From Blepharisma stoltei (taxonomy: Eukaryota; Ciliophora; Heterotrichea; Heterotrichida; Blepharismidae), in contig CAJZBQ010000005.1 of the NCBI GenBank assembly GCA_914767885.1, forward strand, positions 930,001 through 994,000: a DNA stretch of 64,000 nucleotides, given 5' to 3'. The notes under the pieces were generated by a model. That model searched no databases. It was given only the letters and a program-made list of their open reading frames with translations, and had not been told where the DNA came from. Both the position numbers and the translations under genes were made by a program. Shown here one piece after another: positions 20,698 to 29,850 of this stretch (positions are counted from its first letter, which is position 1; each line of letters opens with the position of its first letter).

Positions 20698-21543
20698 TTA
20701 TTCTCCTTCAGCCAATAAAGCTTGAAATGACGGCTGCAGTGACAATTTGACCCTATTTGCAGTTTCTATTAGTTTCCCTATTTCTCCTTGGCCTTGTATG
20801 CAGAGACACATCATTCCGAGGCTTGTTGCGATAATTCTTCCAGCTTCTGCTTCAATAATCATTAAATTTAATTCGTCTTCTTCTGCTTGGCCTCCAGCTT
20901 CGCTTGATGGGGCGTTTGCTTCGTAATCACACCAAATAGTTGACGCGATTGCTCCTGAAGTTTTTACATTATCTTGGTCATTTGCGGAGGCTAATAAGGC
21001 TCCTTCTTTGTTAACTAACTCCCCCCCCCTTTAAATTGAAACAGAATATAGGTAAAATTCCTACTTTTTTTGGAAATTACCCCCTTTAAAATTGAAACAA
21101 AATTTTATTATAATAGAAAATTTTATAGGTAAAAATCATTATTTTATATGTAAATACGTTAATACCCTATTTAATATGCTTCAAACATATAAGATTTAGA
21201 AATTAAACTCTATTTTGTCCAATTGTTATGGGGAGAGTTTAGAAGAATACCATTTCAGCAAGTTTACACTTTGAGATTGAGAAATTTTTATGAATTAATT
21301 TTTCATGAAATTCTTTAAATTTATATAAATTATATTTCTATAAAATTTTATCTCTGAAAAAATTTTTATATATAAATTTTTTTTATAAAAAAATTTTCTT
21401 AACCCCCCTTTAAATTGAAACAAAATTTTTTGTTTCAATTTAAAGGGGGGGGGGAGTAAGCTGAATAATAGTTACAAAATGTTATCAACTCCTTGACTTA
21501 AAGCGTTTTGAAGGGTTTGGGTAAGAGCCTTTGCGTTAAGCAT
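20698..21543 (-). CDS. LAMTOR2: Ragulator subunit LAMTOR2 (p14, roadblock fold)
   Basis: Starts MLNAKALTQTLQNAL, very close to the animal LAMTOR2 start (MLRPKALTQVL). After removing a 15-nt intron (21461-21475) and MITE C1 (21016-21456) the frame gives 129 residues, near the usual 125. Family features: NKEGALLAS, then GAIASTIWCDYE, then NLMIIEAEAGRIIATSL. LAMTOR2 pairs with LAMTOR3 in the lysosomal Ragulator complex that anchors Rag GTPases for TORC1 signalling (family knowledge). The intron and the MITE are separated by only 3-4 coding bases. The stop TAA is at 20698-20700, eight bases from the stop of the convergent CFAP97-like gene. Confidence 0.93.
21016..21456. mobile_element. MITE family C, copy C1 (441 bp)
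   Basis: Bounded by TA at 21016-21017 and 21457-21458. The left end has two direct words (TTTAAATTGAAACA) about 45 bp apart; the right end is a hairpin of the same word with its reverse complement, ending GGGGGGGGGGAG. It has the same plan as families A and B but an unrelated word. Removal restores FLVNKEGALL of LAMTOR2. Confidence 0.92.
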
Positions 21544-21565
21544 GTTGATTTTTATTATAATTACA

Positions 21566-24325
21566 ATGGAAGGAGGTTATATGGCAAAGTCAGAACGCTT
21601 GAAGCTAGCTCAAGAAGTGAGGAATACCCATTTTTCAATGGGTAACAGAGGCCCAGATTTTAATTCAACTTCTCATGAAAGCTATCCTAAATTGCCTTAA
21701 AGACAAAATATTTTTTTTAATTAGAATAATTTTTTATTTTTGGAATCATTTGAAATGAAATCCTTATTTAATTTATTTAATAATTACAAGAAATATGCAA
21801 AATTAGTGAAAGGTTTTTATTTAAGATAGCTATTAAACGCATAATAATTATTAAAATAAATATTTAAAATGCAAAATCCAAAATAAATATATGCTCCCTC
21901 CCTCATTTATTAGGAGAGGTAAGCAAAATTTTGAAATAAGTAAAGTGGATAAAAACCATGTCAAAGACATAAAAAGTTCACATTTTCAGTTAGGAGATGC
22001 TTTGCACCCTGGAGTTATGAAAACAGAAACTAAAGATAACTACAAACATTTTCAAAATGTAGATAGCGTCGATGTAAAAGCGATCAAAGACGTGCTCAGT
22101 AATTCTCATTTTACACTAGGAAACAACCCATCTATTTTTGCAACTACTTCATCTATGTATAAGCAGTACCCAAAAGATAATGGAGATCGGAATATTCAAA
22201 GAGCGGAAAGTGAAAAGCAGCTGAGGCAGCACAATTTTAAGTTCGGCACAGACAGTGAAACTAAAGAGTCAATTTTCAGGTCTGATTATTCACCTAAATC
22301 TGTCAGCAAAATAAGTGATTCAAACTTATCTTCGCTAAAAAAAGAACTCAGGGCTTCCCATTTTCAGGTAGGCTCTAATGAAACTTCTTATCTAAGCACA
22401 GCCCAAAAAGACTTTGGGCCTAAACCCCGATGCAAGTCTGAAATAAGCAAAGGTATCAGCAACGACCAAAAAAAAGAACATTTTCAATTAGGGGTCGAAA
22501 AATATGGACTTTCCTCTACCTCACAGCTTTACTTTAACCACAAAGAAGCCCCAAAACAAACTTTAAATCAAGAAAATCTTCAAGATTTAAGAGTCCACCA
22601 TTTTTCATTAGGAAACGAAAAACCATTATATTCTGTCACTTCTCATTCTACATTTAAGGCAAAAGACCTAAATGAGTTAACTGGCTCTCAAAGTTTGGCG
22701 TATTTGAAAAAAGACCATATGAAATTTGGCAATGATCCTTTGGTTATATAATGCTTGATCTGCACTTTTTGATAGTCATGTGGTAACAATTTTACAATAA
22801 AAATTTTCTAAAAAAATCATGCACCAGATCCTTCTCATTTTAAAACTGTTTATAATTCAACCCATTATGAGCTTCCGCCTGATGAAAAAAATATAGCAAG
22901 AGATAGACTTTCTGATTGCCAGTCACATATAAATCTTGGTTCTGACCCTGTTGTAGCACAAAGTATCAATAAATTGACTTTTCAGCCTAATTATGGAGCA
23001 TCCCCTGGAAATTTAGACCCAAAATTAGCAAAAGAGCTGAGGAGTCACCATTTCCATTTAGGAATTGATAAAGATATATTTAAAACTACGTCAAGCCTGT
23101 ATGGGATTGGAAAAGGAGAGCATGCTAGGATTGATAAAGATAAAGTCAGCGACCTAAGGCAAGCTCATTTTGCCTATGGGTCAGATGCGCCTCAATTTGT
23201 ATCAACCACTATGAAAGATTATAAAGCAAGTCCGCAGAAAAATTCAATTTTGCATAAGAACTTACTCCCCCCCCATCCTTGATCGAACGACTCGCCATCG
23301 TTTGATCAAGGATGGGGGTTAAAAAAAATTTTATATACAAAATAAAAAATATATATATATATGTTTTTTTTATTTACTTTTAAATAAGAGGGTTAAGAGT
23401 ATTTAATAATTACTTTTACAGATAAAAATTGAATTAATTTCATAAAAATACCAATTTTTAATATTTTGATTTATTAGTTTACCCCTTTAAACTGTATAAA
23501 ATTTTAATTAGTTCCTTATTAAATTTTGCTAAAAGGTCAGCTGGTCTCCCTTTGTGGCGGCCAAACGGAAGGTCGCCGGGGGTGTTTGCTTCCATGGGGA
23601 AGGGCTTGCTGCCGGAGAAAACTGCTAGTGGTGGCTCTTTGGGGTTGTTGGTCTTTTGGGGGTCGGAGTTGTGGGAGTCGTGGGGGCTCAGGTGAAGGGG
23701 AGTTGTGGGATTTCTTCTTTTTTTGGGGAGTTGCGCGATTCTGACGTTCTGATGTTGTGATTGAGGATCTTCTGATGTTGGAGGAATTGAAGGAGAGGAG
23801 GATTTTCTGATTGTGGGGGAGTTGCTGGAGTTCTGTGTTGGGGAGTTTGGCTTGATCGCTTTAACGTAGGATAGGATAATAGAACACTTTTTCTTCTTAT
23901 TAAATTAAATACTTTTTTTTAAATTTTAAAGAATCTCTATTTTATTAGATTATTAAGTTTTTAAGCATGGGTTGATGACTAAATCACTTCGGATGGTTGA
24001 TTCCAAAGCTTTTTGTCGTCTCAAAGTCTCTGAAAACAACTTCATTAGATACATCTTCCCAAGCTTTTGATAACTAATATATTTTTATATATATAAAAAT
24101 TTGCATGATATGAAAATCGTTCGATCAAGGATGGGGGTTAATTTCCCCAATTTCTAGGAATTTTTACAGTCAATCGTTCGATCAAGGATGGGGGGGGAGT
24201 TAGCAAAACAATTAGGAGACCATAATTTTGTTATGGGAGAAGAATCTGGGGATTGGAACACAATTCATAAAAGCTCGTTTAAATGGATAAAGCCGGTGCC
24301 GAGTGTGAAATTTCATCAATGATAA
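21566..24325 (+). CDS. HFxLG-repeat protein, probably axonemal
   Basis: After removing IESs 21688-21889, 22734-22826 and MITE B2 (23263-24200) the frame encodes 508 residues ending with a TGA-encoded Trp and TAA. It is built of about eleven repeats of 40-50 residues with the core (L/K)(R/K)xxHFxLGxxxxxFxTTSxxxY, for example LRSHHFHLGIDKDIFKTT and LSNSHFTLGNNPSIFATT. The regular spacing resembles microtubule inner proteins that run along tubulin lattices in cilia; that role is inference. Joins read SYPMLPPSFIRR, FGNDPSHFKTVY and HKNLAKQLGDHNF, each in register with the repeat. It is divergent from LAMTOR2, with 22 bp between start codons. Confidence 0.8.
21688..21889. other. TA-bounded IES, 202 bp
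   Basis: TA at 21688-21689 and 21890-21891; removal gives AGC TAT CCT ATG CTC, continuing the repeat protein. Very AT-rich. Confidence 0.8.
22734..22826. other. IES of 93 bp with a 7-bp non-TA repeat (GATCCTT)
   Basis: Direct repeats GATCCTT lie at 22734-22740 and 22827-22833. Removing 93 bp keeps the exact spacing of the HFxLG repeat (FG, five residues, F, K, T). A TA-bounded alternative (22745 to 22841, 96 bp) also keeps the frame but drops the conserved Phe. Confidence 0.6.
23263..24200. mobile_element. MITE family B, copy B2 (938 bp, with nested insertion)
   Basis: Bounded by TA at 23263-23264 and 24201-24202. The hairpin end is at the left and the paired direct words at the right, the reverse of B1. 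Its AT-rich body matches B1 closely when reversed, apart from an insertion of 371 bp. It is inside the coding exon of the HFxLG protein. Confidence 0.9.
23526..23896 (+). mobile_element. Retroposon-like insertion nested in MITE B2 (371 bp)
   Basis: Flanked by 10-bp direct repeats TTATTAAATT at 23516-23525 and 23897-23906; copy B1 has this site once and intact. The interior is GC-rich with GGAGTTGTGG-type repeats (23660-23720) shared in reverse with the IES at 13727-14204. No coding capacity is recognised. Confidence 0.8.
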
Positions 24326-24543
24326 TTTAAGTAAAAGTTGAAATAAATTGTTGCACTATGAGAATTAATTTAAAAGCCTGCGAGTTATGTGATAAGAAAT
24401 ATATAGTTGATTGTAAGAATTATTTAAAACCTCTTCCAAGAAAAAGCTCACGTCTGGAGTTCTATGGTTATTATATTTAAAAATTATTTTGTTTGTCATA
24501 AGCTTTAAATAGTTCATACAATTGATAAGAGCTAGCATAAAAT

Positions 24544-25332
24544 ATGTCTGGGCCGTTTTCTGCACTTGTAAGCGACGCTATTTCTGCATTAGAATTAAAC
24601 CCCACTGATTCTCGAACTGTCTCAAAAGTAGACATCCAAAGAATTGCAGATTTAATTGGAAAAGAAATAAATGACGAAGCAATTGAAGACTGCTTGCAAT
24701 ATCTCTACTCTAAAAAAAGCATTGGGTCTGGATTTAAGTCTAAATACTTAATAAACTGGTTCGCAAAACACTACGGTGAAATTTCCTCCTCACAAAGCCC
24801 AGTTTCTTATCAGTTCCAAGACAGACAATCCCAAGTCCACAAATCAGTTACCAACCGATCTCCAAAAGTGCCTCAAAACAACACAGGAAATCCCGTTAAA
24901 GACGCTTGCAACAATTTAATCCAATACCTTGAAAGCCTAGAAGACCCTGACTCTTCCTTTATTGCTGATGACCAAAATATAAAAAAGTTGATAACAGAAT
25001 GCTTGACACAATTTGAAAGAAAACCAAAGGCCAGGCAAGCTTTGCAAAAGGCTTATGAGCTAGTAGAAGAAAATTATAGAAGTGAGCAAGCTAAAAAAGG
25101 AGAAGAATTTTCAAACTTGTCAAAAATAAGGCTGCAGACAACTAAAAATAATAGAGTTTCGAAGCTACAGAAGGATGTTGATTTTTTGATGAAAAATCAA
25201 CCGAATTCAAATATTGGGTCGGGGATTTATTTTTTGCTGAGCCCTGATTGGAATGCTAAACCGAAGCCTCCAACTTCGCTATTGAGGCCAGCACATAATA
25301 AAAGGTTAAAAGAGCTTCTTCAGGAGCCATAG
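24544..25332 (+). CDS. Unknown soluble helical protein
   Basis: Single exon, 262 residues, start MSGPFSALVSDAISAL, stop TAG. The first 85 residues look like a small helical domain (VDIQRIADLIGKEI, DEAIEDCLQYLYSKK, YLINWFAKHYG), then a Gln/Ser-rich linker, a second helical block (KDACNNLIQYLESL, ALQKAYELVEENYRS) and a polar tail. No signal peptide, TM or catalytic motif. The family is not recognised. Confidence 0.65.
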   Translation: MSGPFSALVSDAISALELNPTDSRTVSKVDIQRIADLIGKEINDEAIEDCLQYLYSKKSIGSGFKSKYLINWFAKHYGEISSSQSPVSYQFQDRQSQVHKSVTNRSPKVPQNNTGNPVKDACNNLIQYLESLEDPDSSFIADDQNIKKLITECLTQFERKPKARQALQKAYELVEENYRSEQAKKGEEFSNLSKIRLQTTKNNRVSKLQKDVDFLMKNQPNSNIGSGIYFLLSPDWNAKPKPPTSLLRPAHNKRLKELLQEP

Positions 25333-26135
25333 TTGTGATCTTTTAAATATTATAATATTGAATTTTATTATATGTCTGCAAGATTGCTATAATTGCAAGG
25401 CTTGATGCAAAATATGCATTGTAATTGTAGTGCTTTAGAACTTAAATTATAAATAATCCATTTTAAGTATGATATATTATATGTTGCTCGAAATTCTGAT
25501 TGGCTTCCACAAGCCAAAATGGATTTTAATTTTAAAAATCCTAAAATTCCATGTGGAAATCATTTTTTGCTCATGAGGTCCAATAAAAAATTTAACAACT
25601 CTTTATATAAAATAAACAACAGCTCAAAAATTCCTATTTTAGGAAAATTTGGAGATTGCTGGAGAACTTCATTTTCATAATAAGATAATATTTAAATGAT
25701 ATTAATTAATTGAACGCTTAATTAGTCCATAAGCTAAAAGCGTTCTTTCTTGAATAATATCATGATAAATCAGCTGAGTAAAATGCCTTTTATAGAATGC
25801 CTCGCAGCCAGTTACAAGCTCTAATAGTTTTCATGATACTGCCAATAAACCGGCTTTATCCTTGCTTAGTTCTATATCGTGAAATTTTTTATCAATTAAT
25901 TCAATCATTTCGAATCGTACAATAGAGTGGAGAAGCAAATCACATAAATAATTTTTTTTCACAATCTTGGTTGTATACAAGGAGTTGTTTTAATTTATCC
26001 AAAGCTTTATTCTAATTATTCCATTGTATATGGGAAATCATATTTAAGCACTTTCACTGACCTAATTTCATTTTTTCCTATTATAAAGACCCATCATTTA
26101 TTTTCCGTGTCCATCAACATTAAATTTAACGGATA
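25333..26135. other. AT-rich intergenic stretch
   Basis: About 800 bp with no coding frame or RNA structure that I can support. It ends at the inverted-repeat element at 26136. Confidence 0.4.
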
Positions 26136-26312
26136 AATGGTTAAGGTATAGCCCGATCCATACTTTGGATCGGGCTTGTCTGATATCTTCTGACGCCATA
26201 TAGGGAGTTGACTTTGCCAGAAACGTTGGTTTTTCAACTCCCCATCTGGTGTATGAGATCTCAGAAAAGCCTGATCCAAAGCAGGGATCAAGCTATACAC
26301 CTTAAGCTAAAA
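26136..26312. mobile_element. Short inverted-repeat element F (about 177 bp)
   Basis: The ends are diverged inverted repeats of about 50 bp: GGTTAAGGTATAGCCCGATC on the left against GCTTAAGGTGTATAGCTTGA (reverse complement of the right). Each arm is itself a hairpin: the left arm has GCCCGATCC, a 7-nt loop, GGATCGGGC. The structure is MITE-like; target duplication is not resolved. Confidence 0.6.
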
Positions 26313-26350
26313 AGTAGTCAAAATTCAATAGTAGTTTGCAAGGATAATCT

Positions 26351-26648
26351 TACAGTCCCATAATTAATCGAACGATAAGCCGTCATCGATTAATAATTTC
26401 TTTAAAAAAATTATTTTCTATATTGACATAGCGGTAAGGGGTGCAATACATTATCAAATATGCTTAGAATTTGGCACAAGAATGATTATGCCGTTATATT
26501 CTAATATAAATTATTATATATGCTAAAACAATAGACTTTAGGCGAAATAGGGAGTGAGTCCAGCTTAGCAATATGAAAATCTTTTGATCATGGATGGGAT
26601 TAATTTTCCCATTTTTTACAGAATTGTTTGATCAAGGATAGGAACAAT
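26351..26648. mobile_element. Decayed MITE of family B
   Basis: Left: TACAGTCCCAT, ATCGAACGAT and a degenerate partner GTCATCGATTAAT, a worn hairpin. Right: two copies of TTTGATCA-GGAT words about 50 bp apart (26583-26600, 26625-26640) with AATTTTCCCA between them, as in B1 and B2. It lies directly upstream of the Myb coding region and is probably an IES whose removal joins an unseen first exon. Confidence 0.55.
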
Positions 26649-26649
26649 A

Positions 26650-27299
26650 GTAAAAAGCGAAGATCATGAACAATTCAAGAAGACGAAGCAATAAAAGACC
26701 TTGTGCATCAAATAGGCACCCAACAATGGGCTATAGTAGCTGATCGTCTAAACTCAATGTTCGATCTTCCTGGCAGAACAGGCAAACAGTGCCGAGAGCG
26801 CTGGCACAACCACTTAAATCCATGTGTAAACAAACAAGCCTGAAGCCTAGACGAAGAATTTTTGCTTTTTCAATCCCATCTCTCCCTAGGGAATAAGTGG
26901 GCTGAAATTTCAAAATTATTACCTGGAAGAACTGACAATTCAATTAAAAATCATTTCTACTCCTCATTAAAAAGACAATACAGGAAGTTAAATGGAATGG
27001 ACGGGACCAGAGAAGAATTAAAACAATGTGACGAGTTTTTAACGAGCTGCATTGTATCGTCCATTTTAAAAAGAATTAAACAAAAGCAAAATAAAATACA
27101 TGAAGTTGAAGCTGAGGATAATTTAGCATCAGCCTCAACAACAGAGTATGGGAATTTTACACCTATAGGTGAAGATTTTGACTTAATTGATTATGCAAAT
27201 TATGAAAATCAGTTTTGTCAGGAAGAAGAGATGTATGAGGAAGCTTGGGACTTTAAGGATGAAATGCTTATGATGCCATTTGAAATTTTTGAAAACTAA
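26650..27299 (+). CDS. R2R3-type Myb DNA-binding protein, 5' end unresolved
   Basis: Two Myb repeats: WTIQEDEAIKDLV ... W ... R ... QCRERWHNHLNP, then WSLDEEFLLFQ ... W ... LLPGRTDNSIKNHFYSSL. Two of the repeat tryptophans are TGA codons (about 26668 and 26842). The recognition helix GRTDNSIKNHFY is classical, so specific DNA binding is very likely. After the Myb repeats comes about 100 residues of acidic sequence (LIDYANYENQF, EEEMYEEAWDFKDE) that could be an activation region. Coding is readable from about 26650 to TAA 27297-27299. No convincing ATG precedes it in frame; the first exon is probably upstream of the decayed MITE. Confidence 0.75.
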
Positions 27300-27336
27300 T
27301 TAATTTAAATGTAATTTGAATTTTTATATACGTTAT

Positions 27337-28332
27337 TTACCTACTCGTTAATGGGATACGGCTTTTTGCCCTGAGTTTTTCTATTTCTTTAGCTTTATTG
27401 GCATCGAGCTCACTAATAGTGATCTCGATTTCTTTATTCATGTTTTTCTTCATCTCATCGATAACAAGCTTTATGATTTCATTATTACCCATTTCATTTG
27501 TTTCAGAAATCTGCATTGCGTAGGTATCTTTAATATTTTGCACTCTTTTAAGTCTTTCCATTATGTATTTTTCCATGATTTTTTCAAGGCTCTCTTCGAA
27601 CTCCCTTAAATCATCCATATTTGGTATCCCTCCACAGATATCACTTTCATAAAATAAATCAATACTTCCAGCCCTACTTCTAATTTTATCTCTCCTTTCT
27701 TTAACCTTAGTTTCAAGCATATCATCTTGTTTTTTTAAATTTTCTTGTATCAGAACTTTAGAATTTAAAGATTCATTGGTATGCTCTTTCATAGCATTTT
27801 CGACCCCTCGAAGTTCTGTTAATGTCATAGAATGGCCTGTAAAAGTCCTGATAAGCGGATTTTTCCTTTTTTTTGGCTCATTTGTATACTGAAGAATATT
27901 TTTTACATCTTTTCGAAGTAGCAGGTTCTGCAGTCTTTTTGAGTATGCTTTGTATCTCATATCTTTGATAGACTCATAATATTCGATAGCTTTCTAAATA
28001 TTTCTTACAGAATAATAAGTTACGATAGAATTTACGGTCTCTATGTCACAGCTGTTGTCAATTTTCAGTTCAAGTTCTATAATCTCCTCTGCAAAATTTG
28101 GGGGTAAATTTTCTTTAACTGAAAAAATTGTTCGTTTTCTAGTCGTCATATTTAAATATGTGACAGTTAATTTTATGGAAAATATAGTTTCTTTAGCCAG
28201 AGATGAGAAAACTTGAATTTTTATTGGAGAAATTTGAGATAGTTTATCCTCTTTAATTGTACAATTTTTTAATTCTTTTTTTGAGAAAAACAATCCGTAT
28301 CTATAATTCATACAAAAGTAAACTAAAATCAT
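27337..28332 (-). CDS. Unknown coiled-coil protein
   Basis: Exons 28332-28009 and 27993-27337 joined across a 15-nt intron (27994-28008); 326 residues. The start at 28332 is provisional because an upstream TTG also keeps the frame. The N-terminal 100 residues look beta-rich with conserved-looking hydrophobics (IKIQVFSSLAKETIFSIKL); the C-terminal 200 are Lys/Glu-rich helix (LREFEESLEKIMEKYIMER, VIDEMKKNMNKEIEI). The stop TAA is at 27337-27339, convergent with the Myb gene. The family is not recognised. Confidence 0.65.
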
Positions 28333-28549
28333 CCACAATTAAAAATAGATACTCACTATAATTGCTATAGATATTTCCGCTATTTTTCTAAATTTTTCTC
28401 AGCTTTTCTCTTAATTCACATTAATTATATCCCATCTCAAATAATCAGCATTTTATCATAAATATTTTTAATTATATCTACTTTTTATAAGTTAGTATAT
28501 TCTAATATTTAATTATTCTCTAATCAATTTTTGAAATAAATTCAATCCA

Positions 28550-29293
28550 TTAAACTGATGCTCTTTTTTTAAGCTTCCTCTCATTGGGCTTCAACGCTAC
28601 AGGATGAAATGGCACTTCAGGGTTAAATCTCTTCCTATACTCCGTATCTCTCATATTCCCATGCATTTCTTTTACAGGTAGCCACCCATGTCCATCAAAA
28701 AGTGTCGAATTTTGCACAAACCCTGAAGCTTGAGTTGATGGTCTCTTTGAGCATTCCGTATTTTTCCAGAACCCAGAATTTGTCGACCTATAGAGCCTTG
28801 GTCTTTCTTTTTCTTGATTCAGAAAAGTGGACCTATAAGTAGTGTCCCAATGATGATTCGCTACATTTGGATGCTCTTTAGGAATAGTTGCTTGGCCATG
28901 GAAATGGGAAACTCTATGATACTCATCGTCAAGCCCTCCTCCAAATTTATATAAAGTTCTGCCTATTGAGGTAGTCGTGAAGGGGCGATTTGGAAAATAC
29001 TGTGTAACTCTTTCAGGAAGGTACTTTTCTCTTGTCAATTGTTCACGGGATACACGTGCGAAGGTCTTGGCAAAGTTGTTATCAGAGACTGCTCCTGGGA
29101 TGTAACCTGCATAGCCAGGGTTTGCAGTTGTTTTGGGAGATAATGGATGCTTTTGAGACATATCGACATAGCTTGTGCGATAGTGATTGTTGTCGGTTCA
29201 GGCTCCGAAGTCAGATTGGTGGACGTCAATTTTTTGCTTTGGAAGGTCTTTAAGAGACTGAGTTTTGTAAGGAGTGTTCAAATTTCCTAGCAT
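28550..29293 (-). CDS. Probable ciliary microtubule inner protein (PGYxGYIPG motif)
   Basis: Start ATG 29293 (MLGNLNTPYKTQSL), stop TAA at 28550; 247 residues, with one TGA-encoded Trp (GAWTDNN). The run NPGYAGYIPG followed by FAKTFARVSREQL resembles the PGYxGYIP motif of the CIMIP2/FAM166 group and related doublet-microtubule proteins. Other short aromatic motifs (WDTTYRSTF, GHGWLPVKEMHGNM, TEYRKRFNP) recur in such proteins. No intron or IES. The assignment is by motif only; the exact family is uncertain. Confidence 0.6.
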
Positions 29294-29850
29294 GCTGTTA
29301 TTTTTCTATTTATAACCATTAATGAGTTCAAACTTGAGATAGAAAAATTTTGCTCCGCTCAGAAAGTAAAGAGAGACTAAATGATTTGTTATTTGTACGG
29401 ATTTTAATTTTAGAAGAAAACCTCCTAAACAAAAAATAAACTGTTTTACTATTTAGGGGTTCCAAGCAGAATCTGCTAAGGAAATTTTTGAAGGAAATTT
29501 TTTAAAAAAGTTTAGAGGTTATTATAGATAATTTATATCTCAAATAATATAATAGAAAATAATTATGCAAGCCAATATCACAATGCTTCAAATATTTTGT
29601 GAAATTTAAAATTTTAATATTTGGAATTTTCTATAAATATTATATTTTTCTAAAGCATCATAATAAATTTATAAAATTAATTCAATTTTTGCCTCCAAAT
29701 TTGCTTATTTCATATTTCAATCGTTTGAATAGTTCAAAGGATTCTTACACCATAACGCTTTTAAAATTCTATAAACATTTTTACATTAAAAAATATCAAT
29801 TTAAAAAAAAAATTAAAAGGAGAATTAGATTAAATTCATTTACAATAAAA
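29294..29850. other. AT-rich intergenic stretch
   Basis: About 560 bp between divergent genes. An open frame before 29851 is Lys/Ile/Phe-rich and reflects AT content, not coding. Nothing else is seen. Confidence 0.45.
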
